Shown piece by piece: positions 1 to 7,230 of a DNA stretch of 9,679 nucleotides. Source of the stretch: Desulfobacterales bacterium. GTDB lineage: Bacteria; Desulfobacterota; Desulfobacteria; Desulfobacterales; C00003106. Position 1 is the first letter of the stretch; each line of letters starts with the position of its first letter. Made by a program: the position numbers and the translations under genes. The DNA lies in assembly GCA_030672555.1 (NCBI GenBank), contig DAOVGD010000153.1, forward strand, positions 1-9,679, given 5' to 3'. The notes under the pieces were generated by a model that did not search any database, was not told the origin of the DNA, and worked only from the letters and a program-made list of their open reading frames with translations.

Positions 1-54
1 ATGAAACTTACCAAGATATCCAACACCTACTACGCCAACCTTTATTTTTTCCAT
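1..54 (-). CDS. Gfo/Idh/MocA-type NAD(P)-dependent oxidoreductase, N-terminus only (cut by window edge)
   Basis: Only the first 18 codons are in the window, reading MEKIKVGVVGVGYLGKFH. A short basic start, a beta strand and the glycine pattern GVGYLG make the dinucleotide-binding turn of a Rossmann fold, and the order 'KIKVGVVGVGYLGKFH' is typical of Gfo/Idh/MocA oxidoreductases, which oxidise or reduce sugars and sugar nucleotides. The ATG is preceded by AGGAG at 67-71, 12 bases away, which is rather far but usable. In Gram-negative bacteria similar proteins are often encoded among lipid A genes (for example UDP-GlcNAc 3-dehydrogenase GnnA); that role here is only a possibility, because the rest of the gene and its downstream neighbours are outside the window. 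It is separated from the ClC gene by 490 bases and probably has its own promoter. Confidence 0.72.
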   Translation of the reverse strand, partial: MEKIKVGVVGVGYLGKFH

Positions 55-153
55 TTTTGCAATTTGCTCCTGTCTATAGATTTTAAGATAAAGTTTTTGG
101 GGTTCATAATCATTCTATTATCACGGATAATTTAGGGATTCCGAATTAGAGGA

Positions 154-169
154 ATTCTATATCTTACGT
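154..169. promoter_or_regulatory. Weak NrdR-box-like motif
   Basis: The sequence ATTCTATATCTTACGT carries the same nine-base core CTATATCTT as the two motifs further right but lacks the outer ACA/TGT arms. It lies 52 bases (about five helical turns) from the better box at 206-221 and 100 bases upstream of the oxidoreductase start. On its own it would not be called; it is listed because it is the third copy in one intergenic region. Confidence 0.25.
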
Positions 170-205
170 TTCGATAGTTTTTATTGTATTCTTCGAATTA
201 AATAC

Positions 206-221
206 ACACTATATCTTGTGT
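206..221. promoter_or_regulatory. Candidate NrdR box (ACACTATATCTTGTGT)
   Basis: This 16-mer is an imperfect palindrome (12 of 16 positions agree with its own reverse complement) and differs at about one position from the published NrdR-box consensus acaCwAtATaTwGtgt. NrdR is the ATP-cone repressor that controls ribonucleotide reductase genes, normally through two boxes spaced by whole helical turns. No ribonucleotide reductase gene is in the window; the nearest downstream gene on the minus strand is the oxidoreductase, starting 152 bases away. The match is seen directly; the regulator is an inference from the consensus. Confidence 0.45.
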
Positions 222-329
222 CTGGCTCGGGATACACGCGATAGGTAATGTGTCTCTCGTTGGATTCTTGGGTTATTACTCGCGAAACCCGACTGACTTT
301 CTTTTAGCTTGTGTTACAAATCTGATTAA

Positions 330-345
330 CAACTATATCTTGTGA
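330..345. promoter_or_regulatory. Second NrdR-box-like motif
   Basis: CAACTATATCTTGTGA shares the 12-base stretch CTATATCTTGTG with the box at 206-221, in the same orientation, 124 bases away. That distance is close to twelve helical turns, but it is much larger than the usual spacing of tandem NrdR boxes. The left arm is weaker (CAAC instead of ACAC). It could be a second operator or a remnant of a duplicated segment. Confidence 0.33.
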
Positions 346-374
346 TGAACTTAGCGCCCTTGGGGCGGGCTGTT

Positions 375-461
375 AAACGGTGGGCAATGCCCACCCTACA
401 GCATTGCAAATAACACTATGAAATGGCTAATCTTTCGTAGGGTGGGCACTGCCCACCGTTT
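375..461. repeat. Palindromic intergenic repeat of the GTAGGGTGGGCA type
   Basis: Two 25-base arms at 375-399 and 437-461 are reverse complements with a single mismatch, separated by a 37-base loop. Each arm also contains the near-palindrome GGTGGGCA(A/C)TGCCCACC. Sequences of this kind are scattered through intergenic regions of many environmental bacterial genomes and behave like small non-autonomous mobile elements. Reading through the right arm gives the spurious peptide RRVGTAHRF, often seen in false gene calls. It lies 84 bases beyond the stop codon of the ClC gene. No transposase or clear target duplication is visible. Confidence 0.75.
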
Positions 462-544
462 TCAGCTTATCAGCTATGAACGGTCATCACTTAGCAACCC
501 TTTGATAAAATTGACCAAAAAATGGGATTTCCTATACTATCAAG

Positions 545-2308
545 TTAGTGGCGAAAGCGCTCCACAAGCGCTTTATTATATGCTGCAAGAATATCCCTTT
601 TAGACAGTATACCTACAAGCTTTTTAGGTTCATTGTTCTCGACTACCGGAAGCCGGGCTATCTGTCGATAGGACATTTTTTCATTAGCGTCAAAAAGGTT
701 TTCATCTGAAGAAACGGTTATTGTTTCTTCGGTGGCAATATCTTTTACGATGATCAGCTCTTCTGCTGCTTCTTCAAGGAGAACGGAACGAAAATCATGA
801 AGGGACATGATTCCGGTAAGGTGGCTATTCTCATCCACCACAGGAAAACAGGAAAACTTACTCTCAGAGAATGTATCCCTAAGCCTTCGCAGAGACATAC
901 TCTCTGGTATCACCTGCACATTATTGCTCATGGCATCACTCACCTTGATCGACTTCATAACCTGAAGTTCTTTACCTTCATGTAAATCAATACCTTCTTG
1001 CACGAGCTGAAATGTATCGATCGATTCCCTTTGCAGGCCACGAGAAATAAGGGTTCCAACCACACACGCAAACATCACCGGCAGCACGATTTCATGCTGG
1101 TTGGTCATTTCAAAAATCAGAAAGATGGAGGTAATCGCGGCATGTGTGGTGGCTGCCAAAAACGCGCCCATCCCCACTATCGCGTAAATGTTCGGGTTCG
1201 AAACGAGTTGGGGAAACAAGAGATTAGCTATAGTGCCAAACCCTCCCCCGGCGACCGCGCCGACATAAAGGGCTGGAGCAAAAATCCCGCCGGCTCCTCC
1301 TGATCCGAGCGTAATCGAGGTTGCAAGCATCTTAAAAAAGATCAACGCCAACATCAGCGACCAGACCATATTGCCGGTCAACACTTCCTGAATAACATTA
1401 TAGCCGTTCCCCAACACCTGCGGAAAGGCTATGGCAATCAATCCAATCAGAAAAGCGCCCATTACCGGTTTCAGATGTATGCTTACCTTGATTCGATCGA
1501 AAACATCCTTGGTCCCATAAAACATCTTGATAAACAGCGGGGCAAGGAGACCAACAAAACCACCCAGTAAAATATACAACCCAAGCTCCCACCCGGGCAC
1601 GCCATGATAGACTGGCAAAACAAAAACAGGCACGTTTCCCTGAAGCATACGCGATACTACAGCTCCCGCGCCGGAGGCGATTACTACAGGAATAAAGTTG
1701 GTAAGCTCAAAGTCGCCCAACAGAATAATCTCATGCGCAAAAAAGACCCCGGCAATAGGCGCGTTAAACGTGGCGGCAATCCCAGCCGCAGCCCCGCATG
1801 CAATTAGGGTTTTTAACCTTGCTTCCGGCATCTTAAAGAATTGTCCGAACACCGATCCTATGGTCCCTCCGATCTGAGCGATCGGCCCTTCCTGCCCTGC
1901 GCTGCCACCGGTACCGAGCGTGATGCCGGCCGCCAACACCTTGGCCAGGATATTCCGCGCCCTTATCATGCCCCCCTGGATATTGACTCGCTGGAGAAAG
2001 TAAGGAAACCCGAAACCGTAAACACGGCCCGGTTTGAACAACAAGGCCAATGGGACAATGAGTATTCCGCCAATCATGGGAAGGAGCGGAGTATACAGCC
2101 TATACCAACCTCCCTTTGATATCTGGAACAGATCCCAGCCCTTAAGGAAGATATACTGATGGGTCAGCTCTATACACCCTCGAAAGATAAAGTTCCCTAT
2201 TCCCGCCAGCATACCTATAACCAGGGCAAGAAATATTAAAAAGCTGTACCCTGATATGCTTAGCCGCTCTGTCCAACTAATGATCTTATTGTAGACTTTT
2301 CTGTGCAT
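545..2308 (-). CDS. ClC-family chloride channel/transporter with C-terminal CBS pair
   Basis: This 587-residue inner-membrane protein has a ClC domain at about 20-425 and two CBS domains at about 454-510 and 521-580, which in this family bind adenine nucleotides and tune gating. The anion-path motifs are visible: GQEGP at 139-142 with the gating glutamate E140, and GGIFAP at 340-345. Three positions differ from E. coli ClC-ec1. The GSGIP motif reads GFGFP (98-102), so the ion-coordinating serine is phenylalanine; the internal proton glutamate 203 is isoleucine (I194, in FFAHEII); and the central tyrosine 445 aligns with H405. Loss of the proton glutamate argues for a channel rather than an H+/Cl- exchanger, as an inference. 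An AGGA at 2322-2325 lies 13 bases before the ATG. The gene follows UPF0182; a palindromic element now separates them. Length is normal for CBS-bearing bacterial ClCs. Confidence 0.95.
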   Translation of the reverse strand: MHRKVYNKIISWTERLSISGYSFLIFLALVIGMLAGIGNFIFRGCIELTHQYIFLKGWDLFQISKGGWYRLYTPLLPMIGGILIVPLALLFKPGRVYGFGFPYFLQRVNIQGGMIRARNILAKVLAAGITLGTGGSAGQEGPIAQIGGTIGSVFGQFFKMPEARLKTLIACGAAAGIAATFNAPIAGVFFAHEIILLGDFELTNFIPVVIASGAGAVVSRMLQGNVPVFVLPVYHGVPGWELGLYILLGGFVGLLAPLFIKMFYGTKDVFDRIKVSIHLKPVMGAFLIGLIAIAFPQVLGNGYNVIQEVLTGNMVWSLMLALIFFKMLATSITLGSGGAGGIFAPALYVGAVAGGGFGTIANLLFPQLVSNPNIYAIVGMGAFLAATTHAAITSIFLIFEMTNQHEIVLPVMFACVVGTLISRGLQRESIDTFQLVQEGIDLHEGKELQVMKSIKVSDAMSNNVQVIPESMSLRRLRDTFSESKFSCFPVVDENSHLTGIMSLHDFRSVLLEEAAEELIIVKDIATEETITVSSDENLFDANEKMSYRQIARLPVVENNEPKKLVGILSKRDILAAYNKALVERFRH

Positions 2309-2331
2309 TCTTTGAAACGTTTCCTAATCTT

Positions 2332-2522
2332 GATGATTTCGTAAAAAATCTTTGATGAGCTTATCTTGGTCACTTTTTGTAAAAGGTTCTTAGTGAAGCG
2401 GAGCGTAAAAATTGCAAACTGTTTGAGGGCGTTAGCCCGAGTTTTTGCAATTTAGCGAAGCAAACTTAGAACCTTAAAAAAGTGACCAATCAAGCGAATT
2501 GAAGATTTTTTACGAAATCTTC
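2332..2522. mobile_element. Palindromic MITE-like element between UPF0182 and ClC genes (copy 1)
   Basis: The ends are inverted repeats: GATGATTTCGTAAAAAATC at the left and the complement of GAAGATTTCGTAAAAAATC at the right, differing at one base. Directly outside lie identical hexamers AATCTT at 2326-2331 and 2523-2528, which fit a target-site duplication. Inside are further nested arms: TTGGTCACTTTTT (2366-2378) pairs with 2477-2489, AAGGTTCT (2383-2390) pairs with 2468-2475, AATTGCAAA stretches pair around the centre, and a tip hairpin GGGC-GTTA-GCCC closes the palindrome. There is no open reading frame, so movement would need an enzyme supplied in trans. Transcribed RNA could fold into one long hairpin between the two cistrons. 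Its right end provides the last two bases of the UPF0182 stop codon. Confidence 0.78.
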
Positions 2523-5286
2523 AATCTTTTTCTCTTTCACGAATCTCTTTCAAGCTTTTCTCAAGACCTTTCATTTCTTTTCCGAATACTTCCCATTCCG
2601 ATTCTCTGAAAGACCGTTTCACTCGCTCAAGATGATCAAGGGCCTTAGAAACCGGTTCCTGTCGGTCATGTCCCTCCTTGTAAATTTCTGAGGTGTAACC
2701 GGCAAATATAGCATTCACGGCCTCATCCAGAGTTTCTCTCATCGCTAATTTATCTCCAAATGCTACAATGATCCGCTTAAGCTCCGGGAGCTCCTGACTG
2801 GTTGCCAATATATAGACAGGCTTCACATAAAGGAGGGACTTTTTTAACGGTATCACTAAAAGATCCCCCCGGATTACCTTTGAACCGAGCTGTCCCCATA
2901 GGGTAAAGAGCTCTGAAATACTTGGCTCCTGATCGATACGCGCTTCTATCTGCATCGGGCCGAAGATCAGTTTTTCCTTTGGAAATTTGTAAAGCACTAA
3001 TCTGCCATAATTGGGATAGTCGCATCGCGCGCACATCCAGGAGATCATATTCGGCTTACCTTTTGGAGTAAACGGGATCATATAAACAAACTCCTCTTTT
3101 TCGCCGTCAGGGAGCTTGATTATGACATAATAACCGGTCATCTGTATATCGGACGACCCATAAATCTCGTGCGGTCGCGCCCACAAGTCTTCCTGATTGT
3201 AGAAGACCTCAACATCGGTCATGTGATATTTTTTCAGCATCTTGGCCTGGATCAAAAAGAGATCTTTCGGATAACGCACGTGACTTTTCAACCCATCCGG
3301 CATGGTCTCTCCATCTTTAAACAGGCCTGAAAAGGCGGTCTGATACGATTTCAAGACCGGATCAACAGAGTCAAACACATAGAAATCAACACTGCCGTTA
3401 TAGGCATCTACCACAACCTTTACAGAGTTCTTTATGTAGTTCACATCACGGGAAAAGAAGATGTCTTTAGAGAACGAAAAAGAGATCCCCTCGTACTCTT
3501 TTTTCCGTCTCTCTTCCAATGCATACGGTTCTGAATAAGGGTAATAACAACTGGTGGTATAGGCATCAATAATCCAAAAAAGTCGTCCATCAGCCATCGC
3601 CAAGTATGGATCACTATCGAATTTCAAAAACGGGGCCACATGTTTTACCCGCTTTTGGATCTCTCGATAGATCATTATCCTGCTTTTCGGAAGAAGGTAT
3701 TCTGAAAGGAGGATATTTACGTCAAAAAACTTCAGAGAAAAGGCCAACTTCTTTATAAACGAATCGAGCGCCACACCACCGCTGCCTCGATATGTTGTGT
3801 ATATATTGGTGTCCCCCTTTGGATAATCAAACTCTTTTGTTGAGGTCTCCACGATAACGAAATCATCCGTTTTTTCGGAGTAATAGAGCTCTGGTCTCTC
3901 CACAGTAAGGCCCATAGGCGAGGCCGGAGGAATATCCTTCACAAAGAATACAGGAAGTCCCTCGGTGGAAACCTGGTTTGCCGGACTCATACAGAAACCA
4001 TGTCCGTGAGTATAAAGGAGGTGTTTATTGATCCATGTCTTCGCTGTATGCGGAAGATTGTCTATATTGAGTTCGCGGGGACTGAGCATAACCTGCACAT
4101 AGTCTTTGCCGACCTGGTAACGATCAACATCCACATTTAAAAAAGAGTAGTAGAGGCGAATTTCTTGAAGATCGACGTATGTCTCTTTTAAAGGACGCTT
4201 GTCCCATATCTTGATGTTCTTTATAGTAGAGCGACATTCCTTGATATCGTCGGTGCTCAGATGTTCTACTACCGGGTAATTCTCACTTCTTATCAGATCG
4301 AGTCCGTAAGCCCTTCCCGTAGACTCTATATTGTGCCGGATATAAGGTCTCTCCCTGTCCAGTTCGGTAGGTTCCACTATAATTTCTTGCAACAGGGCAG
4401 GGTAGATAAGCTGTAGGGTTACAACGGCAATACCCCATATAGACACGGCAAGAACAGGAAGGCGCCCCCTTTTTCCAAAGAGAGCAGCCAAACAGATGAT
4501 AGCGGTCAAAACGACTATTGCGAGCAGCGCCTTATAGGCAACTATGTCTCCGTAAATATTGGCGTATCGCGCCCCGAAAACAAACCCATCCGAGGAATAA
4601 AGGGTCTCAAGCATGTCGAGCCGGTACCCCCACGCTTTAATCCCCAAGAGCACTGCAAAGATGATAAAAAGATGTATTCGCGCTGATTTCGTGGCCTTAG
4701 GACGGCCCTGTAATAGACCAATGTTGCGGTTTAATATATAAACAAAAAAGGTAAGCCCAATTACTATAACAAACCCATAAAACGCGAGGGCCTGAAACAG
4801 TCTAAGGGATGGATAGGAAAAGATATAAAATCCCAGATCCTTGTTAAATATCGGGTCATATAATCCGAACTTTTGTGGATGAAGATATCGTAGAATCGTA
4901 TCCCAGTGGTTAAAGCCTATGCCACCGGCAATGAAGGCGAACACAAACAGTGTCACCCACAAACCTATGCGTATATGCGCCGTCTGAATATTAAGGTTTT
5001 TTGCGTCAAACAACCTGACTTCGGAATCTGTAAGCGCTCCGGCCCGGTCCCCCTGTGCCCACGCCAGTTTGACCGAAGCAAAACCAAAAAGGAAAAAAAC
5101 AAGAGAAAACACCAGGCTGGAAGCAGCTTTTATGCTCAATATCTTTATGTAAACCGGCGCGTAGTGGATGCTTTCAAACCAAAGCCATTCAGAATATACA
5201 CTGCCTAACGCCAGGCTTATAAGAAGGACTAAAACAGAACCTGTCAGTATAATAATAAACTTAGTTTTTGTGCTTGCCTTTTTCAT
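2521..5286 (-). CDS. UPF0182 family integral membrane protein
   Basis: The 921-residue protein has about seven hydrophobic segments in its first 300 residues, starting at 9-30, then a long hydrophilic region that probably faces the periplasm. Hallmarks of UPF0182 are clear: SEWLWFESIHY near residue 32, ELDRERPYIRHNIESTGRAYGLD near 310-335, the stretch TWINKHLLYTHGHGFCMSPANQV, DIPPASP, then RIMIYREIQKRVKHVAPFL followed by SDPYLAMADGRLFWIIDAYTTS. Length matches the family. The molecular function of UPF0182 proteins is not established. AAGGA at 5294-5298, 7 bases before the ATG, supports this start. It follows the DUF89-like gene by 40 bases and precedes ClC, suggesting one operon. The final TGA stop is formed by a flanking T plus GA from the palindromic element; the hydrophilic tail (KEIREREKD) is unchanged by that insertion. 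Confidence 0.95.
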   Translation of the reverse strand: MKKASTKTKFIIILTGSVLVLLISLALGSVYSEWLWFESIHYAPVYIKILSIKAASSLVFSLVFFLFGFASVKLAWAQGDRAGALTDSEVRLFDAKNLNIQTAHIRIGLWVTLFVFAFIAGGIGFNHWDTILRYLHPQKFGLYDPIFNKDLGFYIFSYPSLRLFQALAFYGFVIVIGLTFFVYILNRNIGLLQGRPKATKSARIHLFIIFAVLLGIKAWGYRLDMLETLYSSDGFVFGARYANIYGDIVAYKALLAIVVLTAIICLAALFGKRGRLPVLAVSIWGIAVVTLQLIYPALLQEIIVEPTELDRERPYIRHNIESTGRAYGLDLIRSENYPVVEHLSTDDIKECRSTIKNIKIWDKRPLKETYVDLQEIRLYYSFLNVDVDRYQVGKDYVQVMLSPRELNIDNLPHTAKTWINKHLLYTHGHGFCMSPANQVSTEGLPVFFVKDIPPASPMGLTVERPELYYSEKTDDFVIVETSTKEFDYPKGDTNIYTTYRGSGGVALDSFIKKLAFSLKFFDVNILLSEYLLPKSRIMIYREIQKRVKHVAPFLKFDSDPYLAMADGRLFWIIDAYTTSCYYPYSEPYALEERRKKEYEGISFSFSKDIFFSRDVNYIKNSVKVVVDAYNGSVDFYVFDSVDPVLKSYQTAFSGLFKDGETMPDGLKSHVRYPKDLFLIQAKMLKKYHMTDVEVFYNQEDLWARPHEIYGSSDIQMTGYYVIIKLPDGEKEEFVYMIPFTPKGKPNMISWMCARCDYPNYGRLVLYKFPKEKLIFGPMQIEARIDQEPSISELFTLWGQLGSKVIRGDLLVIPLKKSLLYVKPVYILATSQELPELKRIIVAFGDKLAMRETLDEAVNAIFAGYTSEIYKEGHDRQEPVSKALDHLERVKRSFRESEWEVFGKEMKGLEKSLKEIREREKD

Positions 5287-5326
5287 TGACGGGTCCTTAC
5301 ATAAAAAAACCGGGTGGGGTGGGAGG

Positions 5327-7123
5327 TTAGACTAAGGGAGACTCCGCTAAGCGCTCATCATACATCTTTCCTATACCATATTCTTTTCTTCTTAAAAATT
5401 TTTCTTTTGAAGGACCTATAATCTGCATCTCCGGGTGTTCTTTCTGCACTTCCAAAGCAATTTTCATCTCTTTGGTACAGCCAGTGCTGAATGTGGCATC
5501 CTTTCCCACCCATTCCGGAGGGATCTTCATATCCATTGCCTGAAATGCTCTCATGATATCGGAATATGCCTGGAAATGCCAAATATCTATGAGACCGCTC
5601 CTCTGTACCCTCTCCCACATATACATGAGGTCGTCTGCATCCATTCCAGGTATAAAATACTCTGAAGGATTAATAATAAAGGTGCTTGAATACTGCTTCT
5701 TAAGCAACTCAATATAAACAGACATGATCTTCTTGGCCAAGGCTATTTTGCCAGGGATCGAACCTATAATGCCGCTGTAAAAGATTACCGACATCCCTTC
5801 TTTTTTGGCATCTTCCACTTGTTGAATAATAGCCTCTGCCCTTTCCTCCAGTTCCTCATGCGAAAATTTCACCGCATTCGGATGCTTCGGTTTGTAGCGG
5901 ATACAAACTGTTCCGTCTTCTCCCTTAGAAAAATTAAAAATGTCCTGTGTAAATCTAAAATGCGTATCAAAAAAACGTCGGCATTGTTCCGGACCCTTGG
6001 TGATCACTGCGTCAACTTCTTTGAATATACGCGCAAATGTTGTTGAAGCCATTAACAGGTTGATTGTCTCCTGTGTTCCATCAGAGACCACTATGATATT
6101 TTGATCTACTTTCAGAAGCACTGCAAGACTCTTTTTACTCAACCTCTTATCTTTAACCTCCAGGGCATCGCCAAGTTCGGCATTAAGGCTGGGGTCCTCC
6201 TCAACATCCTTAAAGGTTACCTTTTCAAAGAGGGAGCCCTCTTTTACAGCAATAATCACCTTATGTCCAAGTTGTGCCAAATGCTTAATAATGGCAAGAT
6301 CGAATAATACCTCACCTGCTTCATTTGCGAGCCACAAAACCTTCTTCGTTCCTGTATCTTCGCGGACGCTCAAAAATCGTTTGAGGGGTTCGTAACCGTT
6401 TCCTGAAATCGGACGCTTAAATAGATCCATATAATCTGAAAAACCAAAACGGGACAGCTTATCAGTTTCCCAGAGTTTGTTTTCAGTGGAGAGAAAGATA
6501 AGGCGTTGGAGTTTTAAGAAGTCCATCTGTTCTTTAAGAGCTCCAATGTTGTCAGAACGGGATAGGCTGGAAAAATCATCCAAAAAGTCAATGGCCTCGT
6601 TAAATGCCTCGGATTGAAGAGCAGTTAAGGTCTTCCTGTTCCGTTCCTCTTTTTCACTTGTGCGGGGATCCTCAATCTGGGTGCGGTCAAGGTATATTTT
6701 AAAAAGGCGTTTTTCAAGCCGAGATGGAATCATTATCCCATCTCGTGTCTCATGCGCATATTTAATTGTAATCAACGCCTTTATATAGTCCCGCTCCTTT
6801 TTGTCTTGTATCTGATGTTCGATCAGCCGCAAGATCTTCCGCAAGACCTTATCATACTCCGCCTCTATTAGAGGGGTCTTTTCTTGTTTCATGATCCTGC
6901 TAAACGTATGATCTGAGCATGGATAAAACCTCTCGTTATCCTCAATATAGACCATAAACCTTATCTGTTCAGGGGAGGCAACATGCTCTGGAAAAGCGTA
7001 ATAATCGAGGTGATTTTCTATGAAACAGGTAGTATACCATGCGTCTTTTTCAGGATCCACCCCTGTCTTATAGGTGAATTCCGGATTATACCGCCCTTGC
7101 TTTTCGTTAAAAAAAGTAACCAT
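5327..7123 (-). CDS. DUF89/ARMT1-like domain protein with altered active-site motifs
   Basis: This 598-residue soluble protein has no signal peptide or membrane segment. An alpha-helical N-terminal part (1-250) leads into a region resembling DUF89, the damage-control metal phosphatase/ARMT1 fold: KVLWLANEAGEVLFDLAII at 261-279 corresponds to the family's 'DNAGE..FD' strand, VKEGSLFEKVTFKDVEE at 293-309 to 'NDVT..DA', and VDAVITKGPEQ at 370-380 to 'KGxxN'. In active DUF89 enzymes an Asp-Asn pair and a later Asp bind metal and substrate; here they read N267, E268 and K301, so ordinary catalysis is doubtful. A further C-terminal region of about 200 residues (410-598) is not recognised. The start is only moderately supported: GGAG is just 2 bases before the ATG, and AAAAGGG lies 13 bases away. 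It appears to be the first gene of the DUF89-UPF0182-ClC cluster. The domain call is by motif order, not by search. Confidence 0.7.
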   Translation of the reverse strand: MVTFFNEKQGRYNPEFTYKTGVDPEKDAWYTTCFIENHLDYYAFPEHVASPEQIRFMVYIEDNERFYPCSDHTFSRIMKQEKTPLIEAEYDKVLRKILRLIEHQIQDKKERDYIKALITIKYAHETRDGIMIPSRLEKRLFKIYLDRTQIEDPRTSEKEERNRKTLTALQSEAFNEAIDFLDDFSSLSRSDNIGALKEQMDFLKLQRLIFLSTENKLWETDKLSRFGFSDYMDLFKRPISGNGYEPLKRFLSVREDTGTKKVLWLANEAGEVLFDLAIIKHLAQLGHKVIIAVKEGSLFEKVTFKDVEEDPSLNAELGDALEVKDKRLSKKSLAVLLKVDQNIIVVSDGTQETINLLMASTTFARIFKEVDAVITKGPEQCRRFFDTHFRFTQDIFNFSKGEDGTVCIRYKPKHPNAVKFSHEELEERAEAIIQQVEDAKKEGMSVIFYSGIIGSIPGKIALAKKIMSVYIELLKKQYSSTFIINPSEYFIPGMDADDLMYMWERVQRSGLIDIWHFQAYSDIMRAFQAMDMKIPPEWVGKDATFSTGCTKEMKIALEVQKEHPEMQIIGPSKEKFLRRKEYGIGKMYDERLAESPLV

Positions 7124-7160
7124 TACTCCAATGCCGCCCTTTTATGAGACCTTTATTGAA

Positions 7161-7183
7161 AGACATGGCGTTGCGCCAAGTCT
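7161..7183. other. Short hairpin between mobB and the DUF89-like gene
   Basis: AGACATGGCG-TTG-CGCCAAGTCT forms a 10-bp stem with one mismatch and a three-base loop. It lies 48 bases after the mobB stop and 38 bases before the DUF89-like start. On the minus strand it is followed by only a few Ts (TTCAATAAAGG), so it would be a poor intrinsic terminator; a role as transcript-end stabiliser or weak terminator separating two transcription units is possible. Confidence 0.35.
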
Positions 7184-7230
7184 CTAACATCTTTTAATCT
7201 TATAAAATTTAGCAGGTGGGGCTTACAGTG

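Larger units (their letters stand above)
55..544. other. Intergenic region between the ClC gene and the oxidoreductase gene
   Basis: No credible gene is seen in these 490 bases on either strand. The part nearest the oxidoreductase (55-350) is AT-rich and holds three copies of the motif CTATATCTT at 157, 209 and 333, all in the same orientation, plus a perfect 6-bp inverted repeat ATTATC-ACG-GATAAT at 117-131 and a small GC hairpin at 355-367 (CGCCC-TTG-GGGCG). The part nearest the ClC stop (375-461) is a palindromic intergenic repeat. The oxidoreductase promoter presumably lies here, but no convincing -35/-10 pair could be fixed. No clear terminator follows the ClC gene. Confidence 0.6.

Noticed and set aside
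221..330. Riboswitch or structured RNA in the left intergenic region
   Set aside because: Only short, imperfect inverted repeats (such as GATACAC...GTGTCTC) are present; no known riboswitch core was recognised.
418..603. Forward ORF of 61 codons beginning MKWLIFRRVGTAHRF
   Set aside because: It is made by the right arm of the GTAGGGTGGGCA repeat and then runs into the opposite strand of the ClC 3' end; no ribosome binding site and a repeat-derived peptide.
998..2119. Forward ORFs of 67-101 codons opposite the ClC gene
   Set aside because: They are antisense shadows of a well-supported membrane protein, with no ribosome binding sites or recognisable motifs.
4906..5208. Forward ORF of 100 codons opposite the start of the UPF0182 gene
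   Set aside because: Antisense shadow of the transmembrane region; composition reflects the opposite strand.
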